A stretch of DNA of 64,000 nucleotides from Alitta virens (taxonomy: Eukaryota > Annelida > Polychaeta > Phyllodocida > Nereididae), in contig OW028585.1 in NCBI GenBank assembly GCA_932294295.1, forward strand, positions 28,254,220-28,318,219. The letters are read 5' to 3'. The notes below the pieces were generated by a model. That model searched no databases and was not told the DNA's origin. It saw only the letters and a program-made list of their open reading frames with translations. How positions within the stretch are numbered: position 1 is the first letter of the stretch; every line of letters begins with the position of its first letter. The translations under genes were made by a program, and so were the position numbers. This document shows, piece after piece, positions 34,816-47,079 of the stretch.

Positions 34816-35284
34816 TTAATAGAATCTTTTCACAGAGCAGCCCTGAATTCAGCAAGACATAAGTCTTTCTTCCCCCCTTATTACTCATTTTGCATTTCAG
34901 ACATAGTAGGTCATACCTAACTGATTCCATTAATGTATTTTTCTCAGGGAAATAACAGAAATCAACTGAACGATAAGATAAGAATACAAAATTACACCTC
35001 ACTTTGCTTAATATTACGATCCAATGTCAGATTTTGTGACATTTACAGAACTGCTTTATTTGCTGCTACATTGAAATCCATGGGCGCAGTAATTGACCTC
35101 GATTTGGTGCAGTTGGAGCAATGCAGCGAAATCACATAGTCTGAAGAAGTCAGATTACAACTGTCCACATGCAGGACAGGACAGAGAGTAACATTAGTCC
35201 ATTAGTTCATAATTTTCCTACACACTCTGTGACTCATGTGACATTGAAGTATTATCATTGTGTGATAAATGGTATTAATTCCAG
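34816..35284. other. intergenic, no gene seen
   Basis: Lies between two minus-strand receptor relics. Open frames here (34706-35002, 34933-35139) show no domain. Confidence 0.4.
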
Positions 35285-36680
35285 CTTCAGGCATAATTCG
35301 GCTGGGTTGACCAACCATCAGCTACGGAGCCTGGCTCGAATTGACTCATTGAGCCCAAAGCTGGTGAAAAAGAAGACACTTTGCAATAGGTTAATTAGCT
35401 TAAATATGAACCACAGTTCGTAAATGTTTGTTATAACATGGAAACAGTGCAGCAAGCCATGATACACTAAAGAGCATCATAATCTTTGTACAGATAGATA
35501 TATGTGAAATATTACTTGATGAAATTGGAGAGTAATTTCCTTGTGAATTGCTTATTCTTATCACAACAAAACAGAATAAAAAAGCATTGAGAATAAGCAA
35601 AAAAGCCATTGATAATATGAACAGAACGATATGGTAGTATATAAGTTGCAAAAAGCAGATGCCTCGTTCATTCCCATATTCTAACTCAAGGGAAGATAGT
35701 AGGTCCATAAGCACACAAATCAGAATAAAAATAATGGAAATAATATAGCAGTATGATGCTTTGAATTTGCGGCTTTTTGTTTGCCAGCTACAGTTTGCTT
35801 TGTATGCAAGGTCAAAAGATATGCAGGACATGCACAAAAATGTTAGAATTCAAAGGTGATGAAGCAATATTCTAACAGTCTTGTATGTACATTTATTAGA
35901 TTTGATGAAACTCACTCCACTGATTTAATATAGAAGCTGTCCACAAATTAAAACCACAGTTAGATGAAGAACATTCTGAATGCAGTATATATATAAGAAT
36001 TGTCCAAAGCAGAGATATACAGTTAGTTTCACTAAAAACAGCCTTTCAAATTGAACCTAGACAAAGCTAAACAACTTTTGCTATATGATGCTACCTGCCA
36101 CTAAACGGTTCTGTCTGACTATAGCTGGCTATTCAAAGTTGGATCTAAAAAGTGCATGTAGCACTATTTGGTGCTCAAGTTGAGAGTCATGCATATTTGT
36201 GATTACGAAAGATCTTCCTCATCATATTAAGACAAGGCATATATAACTGATCGACAGGGTTTTTGTTCTAAAAATTCATCTTTTATTGAATAATGATCTT
36301 GCATATAGTATTTTGTGCCTTCTCTTACATATTGTAGAGATTTTCTGTAACATCAGTGGATAAAATAAGATATAAATGATGGATACATTGTAATGTTTAG
36401 TGAAGCGGCTTTTCAGTTGTTACTTTCAATTTAGCATTATTTAAGCCTCTGCAACTTCTTCTTTGTTTGGAGGTAAATGTATGGAACAATGATCCATCAG
36501 TGAAACTTCAGGACATTTCCCTTTTATATCATGCAGTTGTGGAAGGTATTGAAAAATCCCATGTTATCTTATCTGGAAATTTACTGGTATTAAAATTAGC
36601 AAACGGTAATGCACTAGTATAGACCTTTTTTGGCAAAAAGCACAAAAAGGTTTATGACTAGTTTGCTTGTAACAAGGCAT
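35285..36680 (-). pseudogene. inverted receptor relic with 7TM domain
   Basis: Two blocks of the main family lie in correct minus-strand order. 36680-36403 matches the mid-ectodomain (same as 11790-11526). 36036-35285 matches TM1 through the start of the tail, with a long open frame at 35837-35400 (MCMSCISFDLAYKANCSW, LELEYGNERGICFLQ, ISICTKIMMLFSVSWLAALF), then frameshift, then FTSFGLNESIRARLR-like sequence near 35360-35310. TM1-TM2 carries a short deletion. The intervening 36037-36402 shows no family match and replaces about 650 bp. The signal exon and N-terminal region are missing. Confidence 0.85.
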
Positions 36681-36727
36681 CTGATGTGCATCGATATTTT
36701 CATGTCTGCATCAGACACATATCAACC

Positions 36728-38808
36728 AAGTTTAATTTCCCTGCTGGAAATGAGAATTGTACCTTTGCATTAATTGTAGTAAATCAGATACTAGTAGAAG
36801 TAGCAAATCTTTATTGACTTGCACACTTGCACATAGAAGTGCCCAACCCACAAGGGACATACAAGCACTGAGTTTTAGCTGAGCAAGAGTACTACTAAGT
36901 GAGGAAGCTATAATCCCTAAAACACCCAATTAACTTGCCTGGGACACTACTGTTCGCTAAGTCTCCACTGTTTACAATGACCTGCAGGGTAGCTGGTCTA
37001 TGCCATAAAACACCCTGCACTACCTTGCAGGTATTTTTTTACTAAATTTCCTTGCCTAGGACACTGCTGTTTGTTAAGACACTGTTGTTTACAATTGGGT
37101 GTTTGTTGTGATCGCAAGTGAACAGGCAGAGAGACCTCTTGTGTAGGTTGAGTTGGAATGAATCATGTCATTGCAGGTGGGAAAAATTGCAAATAACTTT
37201 GTTGATACCTCACCGCTTGGCAATAAACCTAGGTATAGATATACCTACTAGACTTTCTCCATGCGACATGTTATGGGAGGTACGATGGCTGGAAATGCCC
37301 CCCCCCCCCCTAAACAAAAACACCACACACACACACACATGGAACAAGGAATTTCAGCTGTGCCACCTAAAGGTGTACCAATACCAGGATCAGGTATTGG
37401 TATCGGCCGATCCAGGGCCTTTAGGATCGGTTCGGTGGATCAGTTTTAAATGGAGCCGATAACAAGTATTGACCACGCCCCCATTTGCAGCATCCCCAAT
37501 CATCTGAGTCAGTCAACCAGGTCGCTCTGCATAACTCTGATGCAAACCAACTGGTGTTACATAACCTGATAGATTGCCAGAATGAAGTCGCATAGATACA
37601 TTAAATTAGGCACAATAGATATGAGACATGATAATATGTAATTGGGTCATTTGCAAGACATCGCATTGAAAGGGGTTCAAAATACAATAGACCAGAACCT
37701 CAAGAAAATAAGAGATCTTATCACATACAATATAAAAATAATTTCTTAGCATGCGTTGAAGTGTGGCGAGGGTATGCACTATGCATGCAGATTAACCTTT
37801 GAATAATGTATTAAAAATATACACTGTATACTCAGTTCTTATTAGTTAATGCTCACTACAGACTTACAATTGGATTATACAAGCTAGCAGAATATGCAAT
37901 TTCGCTTGGAATATGCCGTAATTCAATGCCACTATCAGTTATATTACAATGATAACTTTTAATATGTCTTTGCAAAACAATACTAATTCGGATGAGCCTA
38001 TATTTTGACATTTTCAATGAATTTATATCAGAATAAAAATTACATATTTCCGTTAAAAACACTGACATAAATTGTAATTATGATACCTTTATAGTATTGC
38101 ACCTCCTTAGGCATTGTTAAATATCTGCATGTTCTGACAGAAAGGTCCAGTATACTTAATTGCTATTCAAAACGAGACTATGCACAATTACTCTGCATAA
38201 ATTTATGATAAATGTGCAAAATCAACTTAATCAGATTATTTGTGATAATTTGTAATGAATTGGATTCTGAGTTGGTTAAAGGTGCCATGCTGTACATAAT
38301 GAAAATATATATATTTTATTCACAGAAAACTAAAAATAAATATTATTCAGTTATAAAATTATATCATAGATGTTGCTATAGATAGCTCCCAGTGATTGAT
38401 GACATTCTCTTTTATACTTGAGTTAAAAGTGACCAAATTGTTACTTAAATGCATGATCGCTAAATACAACTACGTACACCTAATGAGAATTGCATTGGTA
38501 GTGAGGCGGGAGGCATAACGGGACCAATAGGGATCCCAGGGTGGGAAAGGGAGGGAGGCGAGATGGCTCACATGGACAAAGAGCTGCCAGCTGGCATGGG
38601 TATCGGTATCAGTATCTGAATTGGTCGATACTGGAAGGCAGTATCAGTATCGGCATCGGTTCAGTAAATTCCTGGATCAGTAGTCCTCTAGCGCCACCTC
38701 AGTCAAAGCAAGTTTCTCTGACAGTTTGCTGGCGTTCATAACAAATCACCTATAGTAAACAAGAACAGTAGAGGCTTGGGCAGTCAACTGCCCAAACCAC
38801 CCAGATTG
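36728..38808. repeat. spacer repeat R, copy 3, split by a transposon
   Basis: Same spacer as at 12465-13170. The insertion falls within the phrase before CAGTCAA.GCAAGTTTCT, so the two halves are 36728-37367 and 38691-38808. A poly-C run lies near 37299-37310. Confidence 0.75.
37368..38690. mobile_element. 1323-bp non-autonomous hAT-like transposon
   Basis: The ends TAAAGGTGTACC and (reverse complement of the right end) TAGAGGACTACTG are imperfect inverted repeats that fit the hAT end consensus YARNG. They are flanked by an 8-bp target-site duplication, GTGCCACC / GCGCCACC, with one mismatch (37360-37367, 38691-38698). GGTATCGG/CCGATACC-type subterminal repeats are dense at both ends. No transposase frame is visible. 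The left 130 bp is related to 59668-59800. Its absence from the other R copies confirms insertion. Confidence 0.8.
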
Positions 38809-39145
38809 GAGTCAACACTCAATAGAAATAGGTTAAGAGAGTTGCTCATTGTGGTGGAAACAGGGCTCTCTACTGCCCCCATTGCCATTATTCGAGTCAA
38901 CTCTTAATAGAAATACATTGAGAGAGGTGCTCATTGTGTTGGAAACAGGGCTATCTACTGCCCCCATTGCCCAGATTCTAGTCAACACTCGATAGAAATA
39001 GGTTGAGAGAGGTGCTTATTGTGGAGGAAACAGGGTTATCTACTGCCCCCATTGCCATGATTGGAGTCAACTCTCAATAGAAATAGGTTGAGAGAGGTGC
39101 TTATTGTGGTGGAAACAGGGCTATCTACTGCCCCAATTGCCCATC
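38809..39145. repeat. 85-bp minisatellite, four units
   Basis: Units containing GAGTCAACACTCAATAGAAA begin at about 38809, 38894, 38979 and 39064, exactly 85 bp apart. They include AGAGAGGTGCTTATTGTGG and AACAGGGCTATCTACTGCCC. Fewer units occur at 12.96-13.17, 24.02-24.13 and 54.05-54.21 kb, so copy number is variable. Confidence 0.85.
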
Positions 39146-39879
39146 ATAATCGTCAAAGTCGTTTGCAAAAGCAATCGTAGCACAATCATTGTGGCCAGTC
39201 TAGAGCTGTGGAGACAACTGAACCGAAGTTGTTAGAGACTTGCTTTAATATATGAATGAGGAGGCTCACAGAGCAGAAATATATACAGTAAAATCTGTAA
39301 CCCAGCAGTTCTCAAAAGGCTTTGTGTGAGATATATCAAAAAAAATTTCAGGTTCATTAATATGGTTGATATTATGCCTTTTTAACAGCACCATGACCAA
39401 TGAATCATCTGCTTATAAAAACTTCTTTGGACAACTTCTGGACCACTCTTGGACAATAGGAGATTGTAATGAAAGGGTAGGAATGTATTTGATATCCCTG
39501 CTTTGGTTCTATTTAAAAACAGATAATGTTGTTTCATTCACTCTGACATTTGTATAGCATAACACAAACTTTTAAACAACATTTGAATTCAGAAAACAGT
39601 TGATTTTTTTTGTGTTTTTCTAACTTTCTTATCTAGATATATTTCTTTTGGATGGCATTGATCTCTGATATTTCTGCATAAAAGACCAAAATGTGGTGTA
39701 ATATTATTTCACTTTGAATTACTAAATTCAACAAGAAAAACTCCTGACTGTGAAAGGCCACCATATGCAAGATTTTCAATTTGCTTAGTGCATCAGATTA
39801 AAATTATGTTAATATGTTTAAGCTGCCTTTCCTAGATCCTTCCCTTTCACCTCATATTGTTTGTGGTATTTCTGTGTAT

Positions 39880-40347
39880 CACATGTTTATTTTGAGAATA
39901 CAGGAATTTATTTCACGATTTTGTCATATTTCACGAAGCCGAAGGCTGATTGTTAAGTATTCTCAAAATTAACATGTGGTGACGATTTTATCCTCTGTCG
40001 TTCCCAAACTCGAAATTCAAGCAGAATACATTTGACTGTCCCCTGATTATTTCTGACTAAAAAGCGACGTAAACAGTCTTTAGTTTCTCGGCTCCTTATT
40101 GTCCTACACAATATTTACCAATCAGCAGGTGTGCAATCTAGTTGGGAACACTGTAATTTCTGAATTCCTTTCCATTACGGAGCTACAGATGAAAACGTTC
40201 AGTTGGCTGAAGCGTCATAGGACTCGCTAGAGAGATCCTGCCATGGATTGCTGCACTTGTCGTGACGTCGATCATTTCAGAAATAGTGAAAATATCCACT
40301 GGGAAGGGCGTGTCCAGACTGCTTTTGCCATTGACAGAGGATAAAAT
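39880..40347. repeat. two foldback elements upstream of gene 3
   Basis: Duplicates of 13957-14055 (here 39880-39978) and 14062-14423 (here 39985-40347, 363 bp). Both sets of inverted ends are unchanged. Confidence 0.75.
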
Positions 40348-41076
40348 GTTATTCATGCTTAACCTTACCTGATTTGTATTTAGAATACCTTTTGATAGAA
40401 AATACTATAATATATAATATTTGCAATCATATTTGCATTTAATTATTTTTTGAGTTAATTTCGAGGAATATCTCTGGCCTGATCGCTCAAGTTATGGATA
40501 CTGATATCTGTAATTCTATATGCTTTGTGTTCTAGTTTAATCTAATATTAATATTTGAAGCTATTGCACACATGATACTGTTTTCAATTTAGTTCCATCT
40601 GAAATGTACCAAATTGTTCTTTTATGCAAAACATATTATTTACAACGTAATTCAAACGAAGTATTTCAAAACACGAATTCATGGCAGTTCATATTAATTT
40701 ACTTTTTTAAATTTGATATGTTTTTTTTCAAAAGCATGATTAAGCCAAGCACTAAGGTCTATTGTGAAATTGATACTTTTTCATCAACTTACCAAATTGG
40801 TATTGAAAATGAAGAAGAATTAGTCAATACTAATACTCAGTATGCACAGTCCAACTTATTTTTAAGCAATTTGGTAAACATAAATAAATAAATAAAATTA
40901 AATTAAATTTTTGCAGATGATCTCGTTTGAGAAAAATTGGTCTTCATGACCAGGTTGATTAATAACAGAAATACACAAATTGGTTTTTTCCTTTTTGCGA
41001 ATAAACACTGATGAATGAAGTCACTCAATTGCTCGGTTCCACTGTATTTTAGCATGCTCTCAAGTAAATATGTGAG

Positions 41077-41136
41077 TATAAAAAAGACATGTTTCTTAAA
41101 AACTGTGGCCAGTTGTCTCCTTCACCGCTGACCACA
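41077..41136 (+). promoter_or_regulatory. TATA box and initiator of gene 3
   Basis: TATAAAAAAG at 41077-41086 and CCAGTT with A at 41111 are identical to gene 1. Confidence 0.65.
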
Positions 41137-44100
41137 ATGTCAGGACTGCGAGTGATCTTGCTGATGGTTTTGATGTTTGTGGTTCATCAACAGGCTAACT
41201 CTAACAAGAAAGGTGAGAATTAAAATTGTAAATTGTAAATTGTTTTATTTCATAAAGCGCTGTCTAGAATTTAAAATCAATAAATTTTCAGAAGCTCTCT
41301 ACAATATGACATAAAAATGTAAAATTAAAATTGAGAAAAGAAATTTAAAATATGTAAATTTATAATATCACTTGATGTTATTTTAAAATTGACAGTATAA
41401 AGAGAATAAATAACTTGATATACCTATTCAATTTTTAAAATGATAATTAATGCTTATATAGATGCAATGTGAGGAAAGACACAGTTAATTTAGGCATTTA
41501 TTTTGAAAAAATTGGCAGTGTCTTTTACTCGGGTGTGTATGCGATAGGGCTTGAAGTCCACCCCATGTTACACATTTACCCCATTGGTGGGATCTTTATG
41601 CCTAAGCATAGACACTACCTCCAATTTAACGTCACATGTGATCGACATCCAGCTGGGGATCAAACCTGGGACCTTTAGCAGAGCTGGCCGATGAGGAATT
41701 GATTATGTAGGAGAGCTACTCGTCTTAATTATTGTGTGGGGTATCAAAAGCAATTCTTTGTTTTATATCTAATAACAGTTTATAGCCAAGCACTTCTTTT
41801 TACCAGTGTGCACCATGACCAGCCACTCTGGATTGTGTTCAAGGTCATGGGGGTTCAAACCCAGCAACTGAGCAGATCCTCCTCAAACTATTCACCCAGT
41901 GTAAAATGAGGAGGTTGGCACTTGAGGATTTACAGCCGTTGGCCCCTATAAGAAAAGCTGGTGACTGATATAACTGAGCAAACCACAAGGTTTTGCAGCT
42001 GCTGTCCTCTGGTGGAAAATGCCAAGTTTGGGCCAATCAGATACCAGCTAACACTTTGTCACTATGGCACCATATCCCAAATATGGTACTGTTTTGTAAG
42101 GCCTTGTCTGATTGTACAAAACTATTTTTTGCAACTAGTCAGAAGGGATATGAACAACCAGTTTCACTGTGCCAGCTCCACAATGGAAAAAAGATAACAA
42201 ACAATAAAATGTCATCATAATCAAATGTTCTAATATTAATAGATATGCATAATCTCATTTTCAGTTTTGAAGACAAAGAACACACTTCAGAAGTTTTTAG
42301 GCTATTTGTTTGAAATGTGCCCTTTGCAATCGTGCAAGAGTCGATGCTCACCAAATGCCACCCTTCCACCGGCTCCTAATGTATGTACAGACAATTTAGA
42401 CATGTGTTGTAAATGTGATAATGAATGCTTATTTTACAATGACTGTTGTTTAGACTATGGATTTTACTGTTCTCAATCTGGCAACATGAAACCTCCAGAT
42501 GGAAAACCTAAGTTTTTTCAATATTTGAGAATGTTAGAAAATGTTAAAGAGACCGACCCAAGGGCAAGACCTCACAAAGTTTGCAAAAAACCTGTATTGC
42601 CATTCTATGATAAATATCAGTCGAAATACTATTTTCTAACATCAATTTGTCCAAGCTCCAGGGAGGAATTAATAACAAACTGTGTGATAGAATCATTAAA
42701 CACCTCTTTAATGCATCATATAACTGTTTACGTACCAGGTTATGGTTTATTTAAAAACTACTATTGTGCTCGCTGTCATAATATCTCTGATGCAGCAATA
42801 CAATTCCCAAATGTCAGGGTTACTTGCGAACAAGAATCAAACCACACAGAGTCTCTGTTCAGAAAGTTTCAGGATGATTTTGTAAATACAGGTCTAAATG
42901 ATGTAGCTTATCCTTGCATGGTTCATTTAGATTTTAGAAATACCTCATTACAAAGGTATGGTTGTGGAAGAAAGAGCTCTTGCTTTACGAACAACACTAA
43001 CTTAACGCCTGTGAACTCGCTGTGTCAGAGGTTTTTCCTGCCTGTAGTTGCTTGGGATAAGGATCAAATATGTCATAACCCTTTCTGTGCATTTTACAAA
43101 GACACCTATAGCAGTAAATTAAGATGTGTCAATATTAATTTGAGTTATTATCCAAAGGCGGTGAACACTCCCACTCCATTTTTCATTTCTGCGACTATGG
43201 CAGCATTGTTTGGCTTTGGACCAGAAATTCAAGTAAGTATGTACACAAAGAAGAAGAGGCCAGAAAAGAAGGTGAAATGCAAAGATGGTTATTTGATGAA
43301 CTATGCTACTAATCATTGCACCTCCATGGAAAAAAGCTGCAGGGTCTTGAATAATGCTATCTTAAAAGTTTCACAATTGAAGGGCCATTTTACCACTCAT
43401 TACAATTTATCCATCATTTATATTTTAAACAACAAATCTGCTTACAATGTAGATAATTTCTACTTTAACAATATAGAGATAAAGTTCTACCAAGTTAAAA
43501 ATCCTTTCAAGAAATTTGTGGTTTTAGAAGAAACACCATGTCCATTTGCTGTACATGCCCTCTCTAAACATGAAGGCATTGACCTACACAGTACCAATTG
43601 TGTTTCATATCAAACATCATGTCTGTCGTGTAACTTAAATATTATCAATAACTTTATAAAAGAGCTACAACATATTGGGCGAAATAAGGACCCACCTATT
43701 ATAATCACATTCATTGGTGACAATACTGAGATGTGTCCTGAGGATAAAATGATCTTCCTTGAGGTCATAGCCCTCAGTAACAAATCACAATTTACATTTA
43801 ATGAAACTAAATTGTTTTCTCCTGCCATTGGGGAAAGTTTCCATCCTAAAGATGCAATTTTTGTGCTTACCAACATAAATGAATCAGATGTGAGGTTGTA
43901 TACACCATTTTGTATCTGGAACGGCAACCAATCTAGTAAGGCTAAGGTGTTCACAACATGCCATCACCTTGGCAGCACGAACAAAGCCTTTGCAAATGCT
44001 GCCCTTGCTGCATTTACATTTGGAACTAACACAATTTCGATTATATCAATGATTTGGACGATACTTATATACACTATTTTCAAAGACTTGAGAAAAGACT

Positions 44101-44900
44101 GTATTCAGAATATTCTCCACCTAATTGCGGCTTTAATTAGTGGACAGCTTCTATTTCAAATCAGTGGAGTGAGTTTCATCAAATCTCATGAATGGGCATG
44201 CAAGACTGTTGGAATATTGCTTCATCACTTTTGGATTTTATCATTTTTGTGTATGTCTTGCATTTCTCTTGACCTTGCATATAAAGCAAACTGTAGCTGG
44301 CACACAACAAGCCGCAAATTCAAAGCATCATACTGCTATATTATTTCCATTCTTTTCATTCTGATTTGTGTGCTTATGGACCTACTATCTTCCCTTGAGT
44401 TAGAATATGGGAATGAACGAGGCATCTGTTTTTTGCAACCTCTATTCTACCACATTGTACTGTTCATTTTGCCAATGGTTTTTATGCTGACTCTCAACAG
44501 CATTTTCTTCTGCTTTGTGGTCTTCAAGATCTGCTCATCAAAGGGCAGCAAATCAAGAGTATCGACAAATACTGTTTCACGTGCATCTATCTGTGCAAAG
44601 ATCATGATACTGTTTGGCATATCGTGGCTGGCTGCACTGCTTCCATCTTTGACAAATATTTATGAACTGTGGTTTGTTTTTACGCTCATCAATCTACTGC
44701 AAAGCATTTTCTTTTTCACAAGCTTTGGTTTCAATGAGTCAGTTAGAGCCAGGCTCCATAGCTGGTGGGTCAATCGACCCAGCCAAAGCGCACCTAGAAT
44801 TGATGCCATACCTCAGACAATGCATAATTCCATGTCACAGGAATTACAGAGTACGTCGCAGCATGGATTATCAAGTGGCACAAAAATGTCTAAGTATTAG
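41137..44900 (+). CDS. gene 3: SMB-like, Cys-rich adhesion-type 7TM receptor
   Basis: Joined exons 41137-41212 and 42265-44900, intron 1052 bp as in gene 1. The 903-residue product has the same architecture: signal peptide, SMB-like Cys cluster, glycosylated Cys-rich ectodomain, GPS-like CHHLG, seven helices, short tail. I see nine differences from gene 1: A26V (at the exon junction), S170L, V258G, S403T, K565E, C651S, N662S, V697A and T721I. V258G lies beside a conserved Cys where genes 1 and 2 both have Val, so it is derived here; C651S is in TM2 and N662S at its outer end. No lesion is visible and it is probably functional. Confidence 0.9.
41556..41686 (-). mobile_element. SINE family A fragment in intron 1 of gene 3
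   Basis: Direct duplicate of 15646-15776, with the same truncation. Confidence 0.65.
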
Positions 44901-45254
44901 TTATATCCCGAATAGGACGGAATATAACTTACAAAAATGTAAGTTAACTCCCGACTATGAGAGATATGACTAACTAATACTCCATTAGTCATATTTACTA
45001 ATTTGTTTGACTGTTTGTTATGTTTTAATGCCTTTGTTATGAAAAACAAGTTCAGTTTGCACTCAGGATGGAGTTAACCGACACGACATTTTCATTGGTT
45101 ATGGCCCACTCAGAACAATAGTAATACTGTCTTAGTGGATTAAATACACTTTCATTTGAAATATGTGTCGGAGCCCAGACAGCAGAAGCATGCACTTTAC
45201 GACAATGTTCAACAACATTATTATTCAGAGAAAATAATGAATTGACACAATAAA
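44900..45254 (+). terminator. gene 3 3' UTR hairpins and polyA signal
   Basis: Stem-loops at 44900-44928 and 44964-44994 and AATAAA at 45249-45254, as in gene 1. Confidence 0.6.
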
Positions 45255-46723
45255 CCTAACAGCTTCACGTGGCTCTGTGACTTATCAGAGGTTCTAAAAT
45301 AAAAACAGTAGTCACAGACAACACTGTTTCTGATTAAATTGACACAATTCTGTTATAAATTTGATTCTGGGATACAAATTAACACATTTATTTATAAATT
45401 TTATTTTAAGATATAAAGAAACATTTAGCAGCTCATTACTGTGTTTATTATCTATGTTAATCTGTAGTTGATACAGTTCATGTGCATTGACAACAGGGAT
45501 AACTGTTCGATGAAGCATCAACTGGAAAGGCTTCTTGGAACTCTTAAATATTTCCTTAATTTTATGTTTTTTTAGGTCAACACTCTCTTCTCTGAGTGAA
45601 GAATTCTGTGATCTGATTAATATCTAGCATACACAGATTGTGGCGTCCTTTTCCAATTCATAGACCCGAATTGTCTCCTTACTTGAGACAGGATCGAGTT
45701 AGGGTCAACAGGGGGAGCACACCGGTCCTCACAACCTTAGTGACATCATCATTGCTTTCAATAAAAAGATTGCATGATGATATCATCAAACAAAGGTTAT
45801 AAGGAGGGGGTGTAAGGAGAGGCTCGCAGCTCCATTTATTGGCTCAAAAGTCCTCTATACAACTCAAGTCGCAATCCCTCAATAAAATTATTTTCAATTT
45901 CTTTGGTTGCTTGGCGTTTGAAGCACAAACATCATTCTTTGATGTGATGTTGTGGCCAATCCTCCCATTACTCTAACTCTGTGTCTGGGAATAGGGCTTG
46001 TCAGTTATGACCAAAGTAGCGTCAATTTGTAGTGCAATCCATGCTGATGCCGTACTTTTGGAACCAACGCCGCCATATTTTAATCAGGCGAGCGAGTGGA
46101 CAAGATGAAATATGAACAATAGGATATTTTTCAATGGAATAAAACATCACTGGTCAATGTTTGTCAAAATAGCATGTAAATAAACAAGATTATTAGTGGT
46201 CGATACTTGCCTAACTTCACAGGTCCATTGCTCAAATTCCAAGCGGCAACCAAAATAATGAGTTGTCAATCTGTGATTATTAGTTATCCATTCTTATTCA
46301 GCCCCCTCCATGAAATTTCAATGACGGCGTTCTGGACGTGGTTCCCTGAAGCAGTTTTTTCCTGCTCTCAAACACATATGAGGTCATTTAAGTTTGGACT
46401 ACAGTGTATTTTTTGAGATGTGTAGAAAGGTATAAACATGCTTAATAACTGAACTGAATATTTACATGTTAATACTTAACATTCCACATAACACACAAAG
46501 ACGCTTCTCAATACCAATGCATATTTTTTGTGCAATCCTTTTCTTTGCCAAACTTACATATTTCAATAATAATTCTGATCTTGGTAAACTAAGTCAGTGC
46601 CTCTTTCTGAAGCTGATTTGGTTATTGCAGCTTGATTGTGATGTAACAATGGACCATTGTGATGTCACAATTGCATACTCTAAGTCATGCAAGAAACAAT
46701 GGTGGAAGAGGCTAATATTTTTC
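45255..46723. other. conserved downstream block, gene 3 copy
   Basis: Duplicate of 19345-20811 with few changes. One change replaces GAGAGGTTATAAGGAGAGGC with the GGGGGTGTAAGGAGAGGC form found in gene 2's copy. No gene is supported. Confidence 0.6.
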
Positions 46724-47048
46724 AGCCAGCTAGTCTCCGACTAAGTGATGTAAGATACAGGAAAGGAGTTTTAGAATTGACAAAGCCATGATTAAAAGTC
46801 ATTTCCTGACAAACTCTGTACTGTCTGACTCTTTAGAGTATCTTTGAAATTATTAAACAACCTTAGATTTTGAAACAAATTAAGCTTTTGGCGTGGCGCC
46901 ATAGTACCTCCACCTTATTGCAGTAAACTCAATAATCCAAACAACAGTCATTATGAAGTAAACAATCATCATCATATTTACTGCATACTTCTATATCATC
47001 TAAACTTTCATCGTCAGGATCTAATGAAGTGGCGTTTGATGTGCATCA
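46724..47048 (-). pseudogene. short antisense receptor relic, duplicate
   Basis: Duplicate of 20812-21135, same ends and same lesions as far as can be seen. Confidence 0.75.
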
Positions 47049-47079
47049 TATCAACCAAGCTGTTTAAAAGATTTTTAAC

